Below, one piece after another: positions 18,938 through 29,908 of a stretch of DNA of 64,000 bases. Every line of letters starts with the position of its first letter. Position 1 is the stretch's first letter. This DNA comes from Pirellulaceae bacterium. GTDB lineage: Bacteria; Planctomycetota; Planctomycetia; Pirellulales; Pirellulaceae. A program made the translations under genes and the position numbers. The stretch spans positions 62,001-126,000 of the forward strand of contig BPJV01000011.1 of NCBI GenBank assembly GCA_026004795.1. The letters are read 5' to 3'. The notes beneath the pieces are model-generated. The model worked only from the letters and a program-made list of their open reading frames with translations. It searched no databases and was not told the DNA's origin.

Positions 18938-18975
18938 CACGGTTTTGGGGTTCGTGCAAACACCCCAAAACCGTG
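18938..18975. terminator. Strong perfect hairpin between convergent recG and methyltransferase genes
   Basis: A 14-base arm (CACGGTTTTGGGGT) is followed by a 10-base loop and its exact complement (ACCCCAAAACCGTG). It sits between two convergent genes. Each strand lacks a long T-tract directly after the stem, so it may act as a bidirectional terminator aided by its stability, or as a processing barrier. Confidence 0.7.
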
Positions 18976-19049
18976 ATCTCTGCGCACCATATTCTTATTG
19001 CCCATCGTGGCGACGAGAAACGGCGCCTCGCCTCCATACCGCCCCTGGG

Positions 19050-20156
19050 TCAGTTCGTCGTTTCCCGCGCTGCGGCAGAGCGACGACTGGGGCGCACGTT
19101 CGCGTGAGCAGCGTCGGTACGACGACGAGGATGCTCAGCCACTCGAGTGACGAAGTTGACGATGATACCAGATTCGTCGCGCCAGGTCTGGATGCGATCG
19201 ACATCGAAACCCGCCCGATGGTACAGTTGCAACACATCGCCTACGGTCCGTTGATAGAAGAACCAATCCAAGTGCCACTGGTAAGGCGTCTTGTCGTACC
19301 GCTCCGTATCCTTGAAGGCGATGTACATCACCCCATCGTCGTGGAGTGTATCGTGCCAGGCCGCCAACAGATCGACTAACAATTCGTCGGTCAAGTAGTC
19401 CGCCAGGCCCACGCTGTACATGATATCGAACCGTCCGAAATTGCGAATGGTGGCCTCTGCCTTGCGAGTACGCAAGGCGTTGTAACGCACCGCATCAAAC
19501 TTCATGGGCTCAACCGCCGGAGCGATGGTGGACTGGACATACTCTAGCGCGGCCGGATCGCTGTCCATCGCCAGCACCTCAATCGATTCGTTTTTCAGCG
19601 GCCAATCGAGGAATTCCTGACAGGGACCGCTGGCAACGTCGAGCAGCCTTCCCTGCCCATCTCGCTGCCGCAATTCGTCGATAAGAAACTCGCGGACCGC
19701 CTTCAGCCGCCCACGCACAGCCCGCGCCAGCTCGACATCCATCAGCACCAGGTCCAGGTAGGAGCCAAGTCCTCGGGCTGGAGTCGCTCGTTGGTAGATC
19801 TTAAGCAACATATCGTAGTCGCCAGGAAAACCGCTAGGTTTGGTGCGGGCGCGGTGGGCGAACCAACTCTGACCTAGCGTCCCTTCTGTAGCCCACCGAA
19901 AGTAGGCTTGGGCAGCGCGCAAGAACGGCTCGTCATCCTGGATGCGTTCCTCATACTCGCGGCAGAGGTCGACCGAGGCGGCCAGTGCCTCCGCGGTCTG
20001 CTCATGCAACTTGCTGTTCGGCTCAGCGATCGCATCGCTGGGAATACGCGTTTGCAAATCCTCCAACTGTCGAACGAACTCTTCTACCCCCTGCTTGAAT
20101 TGAGGACAAAGACGATTTAGCAGCTCTGCATTGACCGGTACCTGGGTGGCGCTCAT
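19050..20156 (-). CDS. Class I SAM-dependent methyltransferase, 3-hydroxypalmitate methyl ester synthase-like family
   Basis: A 368-residue protein. The Rossmann methyltransferase core is visible: motif I GRLLDVASGPCQEFLDW near residue 170, the acidic strand end VLAMDSDPAALEYV near 194, and FDIMYSVGLADYLTD near 248. The segment before it, KPSGFPGDYDMLLKIYQR, resembles the (K/T)P.G(Y/F).GDY.MM signature I associate with proteins annotated as extracellular-factor 3-hydroxypalmitic acid methyl ester (PhcB-like) synthases. That link is from memory and not computed. The N-terminal 100 residues are helical; the last 25 are basic and poorly conserved. The gene is divergent from the giant hybrid sensor kinase at 20490 and convergent with recG. 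It could methylate a fatty-acid signal; the substrate is unproven. Confidence 0.8.
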   Translation of the reverse strand: MSATQVPVNAELLNRLCPQFKQGVEEFVRQLEDLQTRIPSDAIAEPNSKLHEQTAEALAASVDLCREYEERIQDDEPFLRAAQAYFRWATEGTLGQSWFAHRARTKPSGFPGDYDMLLKIYQRATPARGLGSYLDLVLMDVELARAVRGRLKAVREFLIDELRQRDGQGRLLDVASGPCQEFLDWPLKNESIEVLAMDSDPAALEYVQSTIAPAVEPMKFDAVRYNALRTRKAEATIRNFGRFDIMYSVGLADYLTDELLVDLLAAWHDTLHDDGVMYIAFKDTERYDKTPYQWHLDWFFYQRTVGDVLQLYHRAGFDVDRIQTWRDESGIIVNFVTRVAEHPRRRTDAAHANVRPSRRSAAARETTN

Positions 20157-20489
20157 ACCCTCTCCTTCACTTCCACGGATTCATCCGACCCTCAACAACA
20201 ATCCAGATGGAGGCGCTATAACGCCCAGCGGCTGGTTCCATCTCGGGACCCGGGCTAACTACCGATGATTTTCAGGAAATGGAGAAATCAAGCAATGATT
20301 TGGTACGCGCAGAATCAAAAACACCCACCTTGGCGGTACGGATACACCGGTTGAGTTCAGTTTGCCGCGGGGACAACAACCGACAGATGAAAAAGTTTGA
20401 ATATTCTTCGGAATATAAGGGAATCGTGAGCTATCCTTGCTTGGCCCAAATCGTTGCCGTCTCGAAGTGGTAAACCACGTGCCTGCAGA
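20157..20489. other. Divergent intergenic region between methyltransferase and hybrid kinase
   Basis: About 330 bases should hold both promoters. The part nearest the kinase is AT-rich and contains a small stem ATATTC/GAATAT closed by a C(UUCG)G tetraloop at 20401-20416. No consensus -35/-10 pair was found. Confidence 0.5.
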
Positions 20490-23400
20490 ATGGTCATGAT
20501 GACTGGAGAGAAGTCGCCAACCCTATCCAAGACAGACCTGTTGCACGGACGCTTTGACGTCCTCCACTGCCGCGCATCGATGCCTGGACAGGATACCTGG
20601 CTATGCCGGGATCTGCAGCGCGGTGGAGTGCGCGTCTTGGTGCGCACACTGCGCAATCGCGACTTTCCTAGCCATCTGCTGACCGTCGTATGTCATGCCA
20701 TGGAATCGCTGCGTCAACAACCGCGCGAGGGGCTGGCCGATGTCTTTGACGTCATCGACGAAGGCGGATTCACCACCATCGTGACGCGATGGGTTGAGGG
20801 ATCCACCCTCCAAGATCGCCTCGCCCATGGACCGCTCCCCCTGGAACAAGCTCTCCATCTGGCGGTCAGCATCTTCCGATCGCTAGATCAACTGCACCAG
20901 CAGGGCGTTCTGCACCGTCGCCTGGATGCGGACCACATCTTGGTGGAGTATCCCGAATCACGGTCCGCCATTCTCGCCGGCCCCTTCTATTTTGGGCGGT
21001 ACCACGCCGTGGGCGATGCGAACATATCTCCGCGTGAGGCAGCGTACATGGCGCCTGAGGAAGCAGGAACCATGGACGCATCGGTCGCGGCGCCGACCGA
21101 TCTGTATTCCGCCGGCATTGTTTTCTTTCAGATGCTGACTGGTCAATTGCCGTTCGCCGGCCCCGACGTCAGCGATTACTTGCTGCAGCACGTATCCCAA
21201 CCGGTTCCCGATATACGCAGTTTCGACGGCCAGTTTCCGATCGCGTTGAATGCCGTGATCCAGCGTTTGCTGACCAAAGATCCGCGTGCTCGCTACCAGA
21301 CTGCCCGGGCGGTAGTCCACGACTTGTATCAAATCCAAGAAGGGTTGAAACGGCAGACGAATTTTACGCTGTCGGTCGGCATGGTCGATGAACGCGATAC
21401 CTTGACGCAACCGGCGTTCATCGGCCGCACCTCGGAGTTGGCGCGTGTCGAGTCGCTGCTCGAAGCGACCTTGCAAGGAATGGGCGGCACGGGCGGTATC
21501 TATGGCGAACGGGGAATTGGCAAGAGTGCACTGTTGGAGCAAATCGTCGGGCAGGCCACCGCCAAGGGTATCTGCACGCTGACGACGCCGAAATGGGACA
21601 GGCGTGGCGCTTGGTACTTTCCATTCGCATCGGTGGCACGAAAGATTGTTGAGCAATGGAACGCCCAAGGGCATTCCCCCAGCGAATTCGAACTGCAGTT
21701 GCGTCCCGTTGCCCCCACCCTGCTGTCCCTCTTTCCCCAACTGACATGCATTTGGGATGGCCAACTATTACCGAAAGAAGCGCCCGAAGAGTTTGGTGAG
21801 AACCGCGCGATCGATGCCTTGGCGCGATTGCTGGAGCATGCGCCATTGGTTCTTGGTCCCGCCATCTTGACCATCGATGATGCGCATCGCATCGACGGAC
21901 CAGCCTGGAAAGTTCTCACGCGCTGGCGTCAACAAACCCGCAATGACGCGCGGCGCTTGAGCGTGCTGTTCACCATGCCGGAAGAGGCCGACCTGCCCGA
22001 GCTGACTGCGGCGGAGGCGACGCCTGAGGATCTACAGGTACGACTCGAACCGCTGAGCGACGCCGAGATCGTATCGTTGGCGCAGTCGATGGCCGGCCCC
22101 TTGCCTGCCGAGGCGCTGGAAAGGGTGTGCTTATTGGCCGACGGCAAACCGGCGATCGCCATCACCGTGTTGCGCACGATGGAGGAGGCGGGCATACTCG
22201 TTTCCAAGCGCGGGGGATGGGAACTTCAGGCCGACGGGCTGCAGAAACTGGCCACCGCTGGGGAGCTGGCAGCCCTGGTCGAGCGTCGTGTCCACATGTT
22301 GGACGAAAGAACGCGTAGGCTGCTGACGGTGGGGGCCTGCCTCGGTCCGACCTTTTCGGCGGGCGAGCTGTCCGCGCTGAGCGGCCTGTCGCTTAAAGAA
22401 TTATTGGCGGCACTGCGACCGGCGGTGGAACGCCATTTGTTAATGCTCGACGCCGACTCCCAACGGTTCAGCTTTCAGCAGGACATCGTCCGTCAATTGC
22501 TCCTGCAGCAGGCGGATGAAGAAGTGGTACGAGAAACGCACCGGCAAGCCGCAGGCTATTTCATCGAACACGCTCCGGACCAGCTTGCAGCGATCGCCGA
22601 ACATCTCGATCTGGCCATGGACTTCGATCGCGCCGCTCCCTATGCCATATTGGCCGGCCGGAACGCGCGGCGAGAATTCCAGTTGCAACTCGCGGAAAAG
22701 ATGTTTCAGATTGCCCATCGAGCATCCGCCGGATTGTCGCCGGAGGATCGCCTGGAAATCTGTTGCCAACTGGGCGATGTGCGGATGTTGCAGGGCAAGT
22801 ACGCCGCGGCCGAACCAGCCTTTCAAGAAGCCCTACGCATGGCGCCGGAGGGAGTTCTGCAGGCACGTGTCCAAGCCAAGCTTGCCGAACTGAGCTTCAA
22901 GCGTGGTAGCATGCAGGTAGCTGCCACGGGAATCGAAACAGCGCTGCAGGCGTTAGGCCTCCAAGTCCCCCGGACCATCATTGGACTCCATTTCCGCCTG
23001 GCCTGGCAGATTCTGGTGCAGGTGCTGCACACGCTGCTGCCGCAGCAATTCGTGGGACGCCGCCGACGTCCGCCCGACCAGCGCGAACAGTTGCGCATGC
23101 AGTTGCTCAGCAAGTTGGCTCAATGCTACTGGTTCTGCCGTAGCAAAGCGCATTGCTTGTGGGCCCATCTGCGCGGCATGAATTATGCCGAATGCTTCAC
23201 CCCTTCCAGTGAACTGGCACACATCTACAGCGACCATGCACCGGCGATGTGTCTGATACCGATGTTCCGTCGGGCCAAACGGTACGCGGAAAGGTCGCTG
23301 GAATTGTATCGCCAGTTGAAGGATCCGTGGGGGCAGGGACAGGCGCTAACGTTTTACAGTTGCGTGCTCTATTATGCCTCTGAATTCGAGGAATGCATTC

Positions 23401-26400
23401 GCCGGGGACGCGAAGCGATCGAGCTGCTACAGACCACCGGCGACTATTGGCGTCTGCACATCGCACGCTACCAAGTAGCGGCGGCCCTGTATCACACCGG
23501 GGATTTTCGCGGGGCCGTCGAAGAATGCCGGCTCAACCATCAGTCGGGAGTTCTTGCCGGGGATGAACAGGCATCCGGGATCATCTTCGATGTGTGGGCA
23601 CGCGCTGCCCGGGAGAAATTGCCCGGTGATCTGTTGGCAGCGGAGATGGAACGGCCGCGGCACGATGTGCAAGGACAGTGTCAAATGCAGTTGGCGGCGG
23701 GGATCGCTGCCATCTATCGCCATCAATGGATGCAAGCGGTGCGGCACCTTGAATCGGCGAAGAGCATTGCCCGCAAGGCGGGAATCCATAATGCCTATAC
23801 CATTCCCGTCTACTCATGGCTGGCAACCGCCTATCGCCATGTTGCCATGGAGTACTTGCCTTACCAAACCGCCGTGGCCCGGCAATGGATTCGTCGCGCG
23901 AAAAAGTCCGCACGACAAGCCATGCGCCATGCGCGGCTGACCCGCAATGACCTCCCCCGTGCGCTGCGCGAGTACGCGCTGTGCGCCGCTATCGAAGGAG
24001 ATTGGCAAGGCAGCCAAACGTATCTCGATCGCTCCATCAAGGAAGCTCGGCGTCAGCATGCCCGGCTGGAGCTGGCCAAGTCCTTGCGCTATCGCAGCCA
24101 ACTGCATGCGAGTGCCGATAGCGTGGCATCGCTGCAAGATGCCGAAGAAGCACAAAACATCATGGCAGAGCTGCTGGTAGGAGATGCGTCCGTCACCACC
24201 CTGAACACCACCGGGACGCAAAACCTATCGCTCATCGACCGCTTCGAAAACGTCCTGGATTCGGGGCGAAAGATCGTTGCCGCCTTGTCGTCCGAGGCGA
24301 TCTTCGAGGCCGCCAAGGATGCGGCACAAAAGCTGTTGCGCGGTGATCACTGCGAACTGGTCTTGCTGCCCAAAGAACGCCCTGCACATGGGGCGGCGGT
24401 ACACTCTCCTCATCCGCTGATCAACTACTTGTGCGAACGCGCGCTGGCCACCGGGCGCGCGACGGTCGTCTCGCGGACCGACGGCGTGCTCGCCGGGGGC
24501 ACCGAGGTGCCGATGTCGCTGCTGGCAGTCCCCATCCGCGAGCGTGAAACGATGGTCGCCGTATTGTGCGTTACCCACCACAGCATCAGAGGCCTGTTCG
24601 GGACGGAAGAGGAGAAGCTGGCCGACTTCATCGCATGCCTGGCGGGTGCCGCATTGGAGAATGCCGCCGGCTTCGAGGAACTGGCCCAGTTGAACGCAAC
24701 CTTGGAACAGCGAGTGGCCAAGGGCGTCGCCGAGGCGCAAGCCCAAGCCGAGGAGCTATCCCGCTCCAACCTGGAACTGGAACGCATCGCCCATGAGTTG
24801 CTACAGGCGCAGAAGGAACTGAGGCGAGCACGGGACGCGGCGGAAGCGGCCAGCCAGGCGAAGAGCCGGTTCTTGGCCACGATGAGCCATGAGATTCGCA
24901 CCCCCATGAACGGTATTCTCGGCATGACCCAGTTGGCACTCCACGGGCAGTTGAACCCGCACACTCGCCGGTGCCTGGAAACGATTCAACAATCCGGTGA
25001 AGCGCTACTGACACTGCTCAACGACGTGCTCGATCTCTCGAAAATCGAAGCGGGGCGGATGGTGCTCGAGCAAATCGAATACGACGTGCACGCCACCATC
25101 GGTGATGCCACCAAGTTGATGGCCGTTACCGCGGCCAACAAAGGAATCGAATTGTTGTGCCATATCGCTCCCGATGTTCCTCGGTTCATTGTCGGCGACC
25201 CTGCTCGTCTTCGCCAAACCATCATTAACCTCGTGGGCAACGCCATCAAGTTTACCGATCACGGAGAGGTCGCGCTGGCCGCGCGCCTGGTGGCCTCCGA
25301 TCAAGGCCACTGCCTGCGGATCTCGGTAACGGATACCGGCCCCGGAATCCCGGCAGACAAGCAAGAGGCCATCTTCGAAGCCTTTGAACAATCCGATTCA
25401 TCGACCACACGCCGATATGGCGGCACCGGTCTGGGACTTGCCATCTGCGCTCAGATCGCGCAGCTCATGGGCGGACGCATTTGGGTGGAAAGTGAACTCG
25501 GATTCGGAAGCACGTTCCACTTGGAATTCCCCCTGAAGGCGGCCCATCCAGGTGCCGCCGAGGAATCCACCGGCAGAGAAGTGGCGTGGCTGCGACACGT
25601 GAAGCTCTTCACGCGCAATGGCACTGCCGCTACGTTCTTCGAAGAAACGCTCTCGGCTGTGGGCATCAAGGTCCACGTGACCGACGAGTTAGCCTCGATC
25701 TGGTCCCAGCATGACTCCAGCCAACAATCGCCGTCGGCGGGGTTAGTGATCGTCGACGTGCCTGCAGGAGAAAGTGGCAGGGAGGTCATCGAGACTGCCG
25801 CATCCTTGACGCAAGAGATAGTCGACTCGCTGTTGGTTGCCGTCCCCGCCAACCTCGTCAACCTCCTGGAGGAGAGTTGGGCACTGCCAGCCAACCGCGT
25901 GTTGGTAAAGCCGATTACCCGGCAGTCGCTGTTCGATGCCATCGCCGCACTGGCTCCAGAACAGGGCCTTCCCACCCCACCGCCGGAGTCCATCGCTCCC
26001 GAGTCGGAGGATCGACCACTGCCACCTGCTTCCGCGCACGCGACGACGATCCTGATTGCCGACGATGCGCCGGTCAATCGCGAAGTGGCCGTCGGTATCC
26101 TGGAGCTCTTCGGCTACCAATGCTTGGAGGCGACCAACGGGCAAGAAGCAGTACAACAATGCCTCGACCAGCGACCGCCAGTCATCCTCATGGATGTCGA
26201 TATGCCGGAAATGGATGGCCTTCAAGCCACGCGGCGCATTCGGGAACTATGCACGGCCGACTACCGCCCGATCATCATTGCCATGACCGCTCATGGACTG
26301 GCCGAGGTTCAACGATCCTGCTTGGAAGCTGGAATGGATGATTGCCTGGAAAAACCGTTCCAACCCGACCACTTGGTCGCACTGCTCGAACGTCTCCTCG

Positions 26401-26486
26401 CTTCCAGCCAGGATCAACACCCGCCCGGCTCGGGAGAGGTGTCAACCGCCGCAGGCCCCTCAGAGGTTCATGAAATTGTGCAGTAA
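20490..26486 (+). CDS. Hybrid sensor: pseudokinase, STAND ATPase, GAF, histidine kinase and receiver domains
   Basis: A 1998-residue signalling protein. Residues 1-290 have a protein-kinase fold, but the catalytic loop reads HRRLDADH instead of HRDLKxxN and no DFG is present, so it is probably a pseudokinase. A STAND ATPase follows: Walker [12 protein letters not shown] near 340, Walker B LTIDDAH near 460. A long TPR-like helical region spans about 600-1230. A GAF domain lies at about 1266-1400. A coiled coil leads to HisKA ([11 protein letters not shown], His near 1467) and HATPase ([25 protein letters not shown]). A degenerate receiver-like stretch and a full receiver ([10 protein letters not shown], Asp near 1899; Lys in LEKPF) end the protein. 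No membrane span is seen, so it is cytoplasmic. The start is uncertain (TTG 20454 or ATGs 20490-20499). It is divergent from the methyltransferase. Confidence 0.92.
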   Translation: MVMMTGEKSPTLSKTDLLHGRFDVLHCRASMPGQDTWLCRDLQRGGVRVLVRTLRNRDFPSHLLTVVCHAMESLRQQPREGLADVFDVIDEGGFTTIVTRWVEGSTLQDRLAHGPLPLEQALHLAVSIFRSLDQLHQQGVLHRRLDADHILVEYPESRSAILAGPFYFGRYHAVGDANISPREAAYMAPEEAGTMDASVAAPTDLYSAGIVFFQMLTGQLPFAGPDVSDYLLQHVSQPVPDIRSFDGQFPIALNAVIQRLLTKDPRARYQTARAVVHDLYQIQEGLKRQTNFTLSVGMVDERDTLTQPAFIGRTSELARVESLLEATLQGMGGTGGIYGERGIGKSALLEQIVGQATAKGICTLTTPKWDRRGAWYFPFASVARKIVEQWNAQGHSPSEFELQLRPVAPTLLSLFPQLTCIWDGQLLPKEAPEEFGENRAIDALARLLEHAPLVLGPAILTIDDAHRIDGPAWKVLTRWRQQTRNDARRLSVLFTMPEEADLPELTAAEATPEDLQVRLEPLSDAEIVSLAQSMAGPLPAEALERVCLLADGKPAIAITVLRTMEEAGILVSKRGGWELQADGLQKLATAGELAALVERRVHMLDERTRRLLTVGACLGPTFSAGELSALSGLSLKELLAALRPAVERHLLMLDADSQRFSFQQDIVRQLLLQQADEEVVRETHRQAAGYFIEHAPDQLAAIAEHLDLAMDFDRAAPYAILAGRNARREFQLQLAEKMFQIAHRASAGLSPEDRLEICCQLGDVRMLQGKYAAAEPAFQEALRMAPEGVLQARVQAKLAELSFKRGSMQVAATGIETALQALGLQVPRTIIGLHFRLAWQILVQVLHTLLPQQFVGRRRRPPDQREQLRMQLLSKLAQCYWFCRSKAHCLWAHLRGMNYAECFTPSSELAHIYSDHAPAMCLIPMFRRAKRYAERSLELYRQLKDPWGQGQALTFYSCVLYYASEFEECIRRGREAIELLQTTGDYWRLHIARYQVAAALYHTGDFRGAVEECRLNHQSGVLAGDEQASGIIFDVWARAAREKLPGDLLAAEMERPRHDVQGQCQMQLAAGIAAIYRHQWMQAVRHLESAKSIARKAGIHNAYTIPVYSWLATAYRHVAMEYLPYQTAVARQWIRRAKKSARQAMRHARLTRNDLPRALREYALCAAIEGDWQGSQTYLDRSIKEARRQHARLELAKSLRYRSQLHASADSVASLQDAEEAQNIMAELLVGDASVTTLNTTGTQNLSLIDRFENVLDSGRKIVAALSSEAIFEAAKDAAQKLLRGDHCELVLLPKERPAHGAAVHSPHPLINYLCERALATGRATVVSRTDGVLAGGTEVPMSLLAVPIRERETMVAVLCVTHHSIRGLFGTEEEKLADFIACLAGAALENAAGFEELAQLNATLEQRVAKGVAEAQAQAEELSRSNLELERIAHELLQAQKELRRARDAAEAASQAKSRFLATMSHEIRTPMNGILGMTQLALHGQLNPHTRRCLETIQQSGEALLTLLNDVLDLSKIEAGRMVLEQIEYDVHATIGDATKLMAVTAANKGIELLCHIAPDVPRFIVGDPARLRQTIINLVGNAIKFTDHGEVALAARLVASDQGHCLRISVTDTGPGIPADKQEAIFEAFEQSDSSTTRRYGGTGLGLAICAQIAQLMGGRIWVESELGFGSTFHLEFPLKAAHPGAAEESTGREVAWLRHVKLFTRNGTAATFFEETLSAVGIKVHVTDELASIWSQHDSSQQSPSAGLVIVDVPAGESGREVIETAASLTQEIVDSLLVAVPANLVNLLEESWALPANRVLVKPITRQSLFDAIAALAPEQGLPTPPPESIAPESEDRPLPPASAHATTILIADDAPVNREVAVGILELFGYQCLEATNGQEAVQQCLDQRPPVILMDVDMPEMDGLQATRRIRELCTADYRPIIIAMTAHGLAEVQRSCLEAGMDDCLEKPFQPDHLVALLERLLASSQDQHPPGSGEVSTAAGPSEVHEIVQ

Positions 26487-27200
26487 CTTCAAGCCGCTGG
26501 CCTGACTCTTTTCCGGATGGAATTGCGTAGCAAACAGATTGTCGCGCCATACTGCCGCGCAAAAACGCACTCCGTACTCGCTTTCCAACCATACCACCGA
26601 GGCATCCTGTGGCTGGACAAAATAGCTGTGGACGAAATAGAAGTACGTCCCCGGCTCGATCCCGCGCATCAAGGGACATCCTGCCGCGGCTTCCCATACC
26701 TGATTCCATCCCATGTGAGGAACTTTATGCCGCTCACCGACTCCTACGCTTGCCGACGGCTGGGCGGTTGGCAGCATGGGCTGCTCCGTCGCGTGGTCCG
26801 CCGGCAACGCAGCTCCGGTAGCCTCCCCGCCCACACCGCTGCCCCCCACAGACGAAAAGGGAAACCGGACCACCTCACCGGCCAGTATTCCCAACCCGGC
26901 GTGCTCTCCCCCTTCGTAGCTGACGTCGAACAACATCTGCAATCCCAAGCAGATACCGAGGAAGGGGCGACCTCGATCCATCGCCCGGCGCAAACTGTCG
27001 ACCAACCCCCGAGATCTCAATTCTCGCACCGCATCGCCGCACGCGCCGACTCCCGGCAAAATAACCTTGTCAGCAGCGTCGATGTCCTCGGGGATCGACG
27101 AGACGCGAACCTCGGCGGCGGGAGCCACACGCTCCACCGCCTTCTGCACGCTACGCAGATTGCCCATCTGGTAATCGACTACCACCACTCGCTGTCTCAC
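26460..27200 (-). CDS. hisH: Imidazole glycerol phosphate synthase subunit HisH (glutaminase)
   Basis: Glutamine amidotransferase subunit of histidine biosynthesis: it releases ammonia that HisF uses to form imidazole glycerol phosphate and AICAR. Class I amidotransferase features are clear: oxyanion region LPGVGACGDAV, nucleophile Cys84 in GICLGLQ, and His228/Glu230 in FHPEKSQ. Between GEVVRFP and HKVPHMGWN is an inserted Ala/Gly/Pro-rich stretch at about 115-158 that raises the length to 246 residues, against about 200 usual. The frame is open from 27284, but GTG 27200 follows an AGGGGGA site and leads directly into VVVVDYQMGN. The 3' end overlaps the convergent hybrid kinase gene by 27 bases. 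No other his gene is near. Confidence 0.93.
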   Translation of the reverse strand: MRQRVVVVDYQMGNLRSVQKAVERVAPAAEVRVSSIPEDIDAADKVILPGVGACGDAVRELRSRGLVDSLRRAMDRGRPFLGICLGLQMLFDVSYEGGEHAGLGILAGEVVRFPFSSVGGSGVGGEATGAALPADHATEQPMLPTAQPSASVGVGERHKVPHMGWNQVWEAAAGCPLMRGIEPGTYFYFVHSYFVQPQDASVVWLESEYGVRFCAAVWRDNLFATQFHPEKSQASGLKLLHNFMNL

Positions 27201-27436
27201 GCCGTCCCCCTGTCCAATCAGTCTTACCCATTGGCCCTCGGCATGGTCGATCCGTTTGGCGATGCGAGGTAACCAATCGCTCAATGGCCACGTTTACGGC
27301 ATGGTACGTGTCCACGTTGATCCTGCAAAGCGGGTAGGCAGAATCGCATGCCCCGGAGAAGCCTGTTCCGCTGCTGCCAACGGTGGGGCGAACGGACCGG
27401 GGGAGTTAGAGCAGCCCCCCGGCGTCATCGCACCGC

Positions 27437-28930
27437 TCAATCCCGAGCCGATTGGAACTCCGGATGAGGGACGGGCATTTTGGCATGCATCTGCTTTTGC
27501 CACGCCTGCAATTTGGCTCGCAATGCGGCCGTCTTTTCCGGCATCTGCTCGGCGAGGTTGCGGCGCTCTCCTGGATCGGAGGCCAGGTCGTAAAGTTCAA
27601 CCTCGTCCCACTCGTAGAATTCGATCAGCTTCCAATCCCCATCGCGAATGGCCGCTCCCGGTCTCCACGTCGACCCATGATAGTGCGGATAGTGCCAATA
27701 GAGCGTCCTCGGGCCGCTGGCCGGCTCACCACGCAGATAGGAGACCAGGCTTTGGCCATCGACGTGCAGTTCTGGTGCAGGCGGTAGTTGCGCCAACTCC
27801 AGCATCGTGGGAAAAAAGTCCATGCTCACCACCGGCGCATCACACACGGAAGCCGGAGGCGTCATTCCCGGTACGCGAATGATTAGCGGTTCGCGAATCC
27901 CTCCCTCGTACAACCACCCTTTGCCACTGCGCAGCGGCAAGTTGCACGTAGGCCCCATGCGGCCCGCCGTGCACAGACCACCGTTGTCCGAGAAGAAGAT
28001 GATGGCGGTCGACTCGCTGAGCCCCTGTGCGTCCAACGCTTTCAACAACGCTCCCACACTGTCGTCCACCGCCGCCACCATCGAGGCGTAGTCGGCGTAG
28101 TCCTGCCGCGCCCGAGAAACTCCCTCCCGCTCGGCAATAGTCGGGGTAGGACTGTCGAATAAGCGATTTGCTTTCTCTTCGAAATAAGCGATCCGCTTCT
28201 TGTAAGGCGTGATCGGCGTGTGCACGTTGTAATAAGAAAGAAACAGTAGAAAAGGTCGCTGACGATCTCGCGTTTCCAAGAATCGCAGGGACTCTTCCGT
28301 CAACCGCTCAGTCAAATACTCGCCAGGATGCCGCGCTTCCAGGGTAGGATTATTCCACGGCGCATAGTAACCTCCGGGCGGGGAGCCTCGCTCGTTGCCC
28401 CCAATGTTTACCTCAAACCCTTGATCGGTCGGCCAATGCCCACGGTCCCCCAAATGCCATTTGCCCGCAAAGAAGGTTTGATAGCCAGCTTCTCGCAACT
28501 GCTCGGCAATCGTCACTTCCTCCAAAGCAAGATGGTCGCGATCATCGACATGAAGAAATCGCGGGCGCTCCTGGGGACGAGCCCGCTTGCCTGGTATCCA
28601 GTCGGTGATGTCTACCCGCACTGGATGCCTCCCCGTCATGATGCTCGCCCGCGTCGGAGAACAAACGCTAGCGGCGGCATAAGCCTGGGTGAAGCGCATA
28701 CCGGAACGTGCTAGCGCGTCGATGTGCGGCGTTTCGTAAAAGGTGCTGCCGAATGCCCCCACATCCGCCCACCCCAAGTCATCGACCAACAGAAAGACGA
28801 AGTTCATCCGGGCGCCACGCGGTTGCTCTCCATCCTCCACCTGACTAATCTCTGCCCAACCCGCCGGCACCAACAACACGCAGCTTCCAATGGCCCAGAT
28901 AGTCAATGTGCGGAACTGGAAATGAATCAT
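27437..28930 (-). CDS. Sulfatase (arylsulfatase family, Cys-type), exported
   Basis: A 497-residue sulfatase that hydrolyses sulfate esters, probably of polysaccharides, outside the cytoplasm. The signal peptide lies in [21 protein letters not shown]. The metal-binding DD pair is in [13 protein letters not shown] (50-51), and the CxPxR formylglycine motif is Cys90-Ser-Pro-Thr-Arg ([16 protein letters not shown]). [17 protein letters not shown] and FFSDNGG supply further active-site and metal residues. The frame is open to 29047, but those residues are not signal-like and ATG 28930 is preferred. A formylglycine-generating enzyme is needed but not encoded here. Multiple sulfatases are typical of planctomycetes. 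The true substrate cannot be read from sequence. Confidence 0.93.
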   Translation of the reverse strand: MIHFQFRTLTIWAIGSCVLLVPAGWAEISQVEDGEQPRGARMNFVFLLVDDLGWADVGAFGSTFYETPHIDALARSGMRFTQAYAAASVCSPTRASIMTGRHPVRVDITDWIPGKRARPQERPRFLHVDDRDHLALEEVTIAEQLREAGYQTFFAGKWHLGDRGHWPTDQGFEVNIGGNERGSPPGGYYAPWNNPTLEARHPGEYLTERLTEESLRFLETRDRQRPFLLFLSYYNVHTPITPYKKRIAYFEEKANRLFDSPTPTIAEREGVSRARQDYADYASMVAAVDDSVGALLKALDAQGLSESTAIIFFSDNGGLCTAGRMGPTCNLPLRSGKGWLYEGGIREPLIIRVPGMTPPASVCDAPVVSMDFFPTMLELAQLPPAPELHVDGQSLVSYLRGEPASGPRTLYWHYPHYHGSTWRPGAAIRDGDWKLIEFYEWDEVELYDLASDPGERRNLAEQMPEKTAALRAKLQAWQKQMHAKMPVPHPEFQSARD

Positions 28931-29908
28931 GGAGTCAACCCAAAAAAATCGCGGCGACCAAGACGGCAGGCAAGACAGCCCGGCGATCACTGCCGGCTGC
29001 CCACACCGATGTTCTCTCCACGGAGCAGCGGGGACAAGCCGCATCACGCTGGCGCTATTTTAGCACGCGGCGCCGCCGAGTTGGGCGCGGAATCCTGCCC
29101 ACTCGCCGCTTACGGAGAATTGCTCCGCCAGGTAAACCCGACTGGCACCCAGGCGATGCCACCGCCCGGCCTAACAACCCAGCCGCCCGCCGCGCGGTTT
29201 CAGCGATCGACGCGTTTATCACGACGCATCCTCAGCCAGTGGACTGTGCCGCAGCCAGCAAACGAATGCCTCGCCCGAAAAAACGCGAACCCCACGCTGC
29301 GGCCCGTGAGCCGGGAGCGGGTACCCGTCTCCAGCCATCGGCAACAAGGACGCCGCCACCAGCCACCCTCATGCCTGGCCCCACCGCACACCGAACGAAT
29401 AGAAGCAGGCGATCGAAGAGAAGAAACCAGACCGCGCTCGCTTCACCGCTAATGCTCAAAGGCAGTGCAACTGATTGCAACGCAGGCAGCGCGCAGGGGG
29501 AAACCGCAAGATCAGCCCCATGGTGATGACCACCAAGGGGACTTTGATTATCATGGGCAGTTCAACCAGGCGGTGACGTTCGATGCGAAAACAAGAGCGA
29601 CAGTAGCGGGTAATTACCGATCGCCTCATCGAGGCCAAAACTCCGAACGCGGGACTCGGGCTAGAATCTCACTTGAAGTTGTGGAGGACAACAGCAGTTG
29701 GTTCACTGCGCGGAAGCTATCATAACCCACTTCCGATGTGGAACACAATCCCCTCGCTTTAGCGGTAACAGCCACGCCCGTTCCGGCCGCGGCACCGCGA
29801 AGCGTGCGCCCGGTCGGCCTCGCAGGTGCACCAGAGAAACACCGAACGGATAGCCGGCAGCAGGGGCGATCACCACCAGCCCACACCGTTGCGGAAACAG
29901 GAAATGTC
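28931..29908. other. Gene-free divergent region between sulfatase and aminotransferase
   Basis: Nearly 1 kb without a supported gene. Several long frames on plus (28724-29452, 28906-29526) are rich in Arg, Ala and Pro, overlap one another, lack ribosome sites and resemble no family. This is what GC-rich non-coding DNA produces. Promoters of both flanking genes should lie here; none was recognised with confidence. Confidence 0.5.

Noticed and set aside
28724-29526. Overlapping plus frames in the sulfatase upstream region
   Set aside because: They overlap the sulfatase 5' part and one another, lack start context and resemble nothing.
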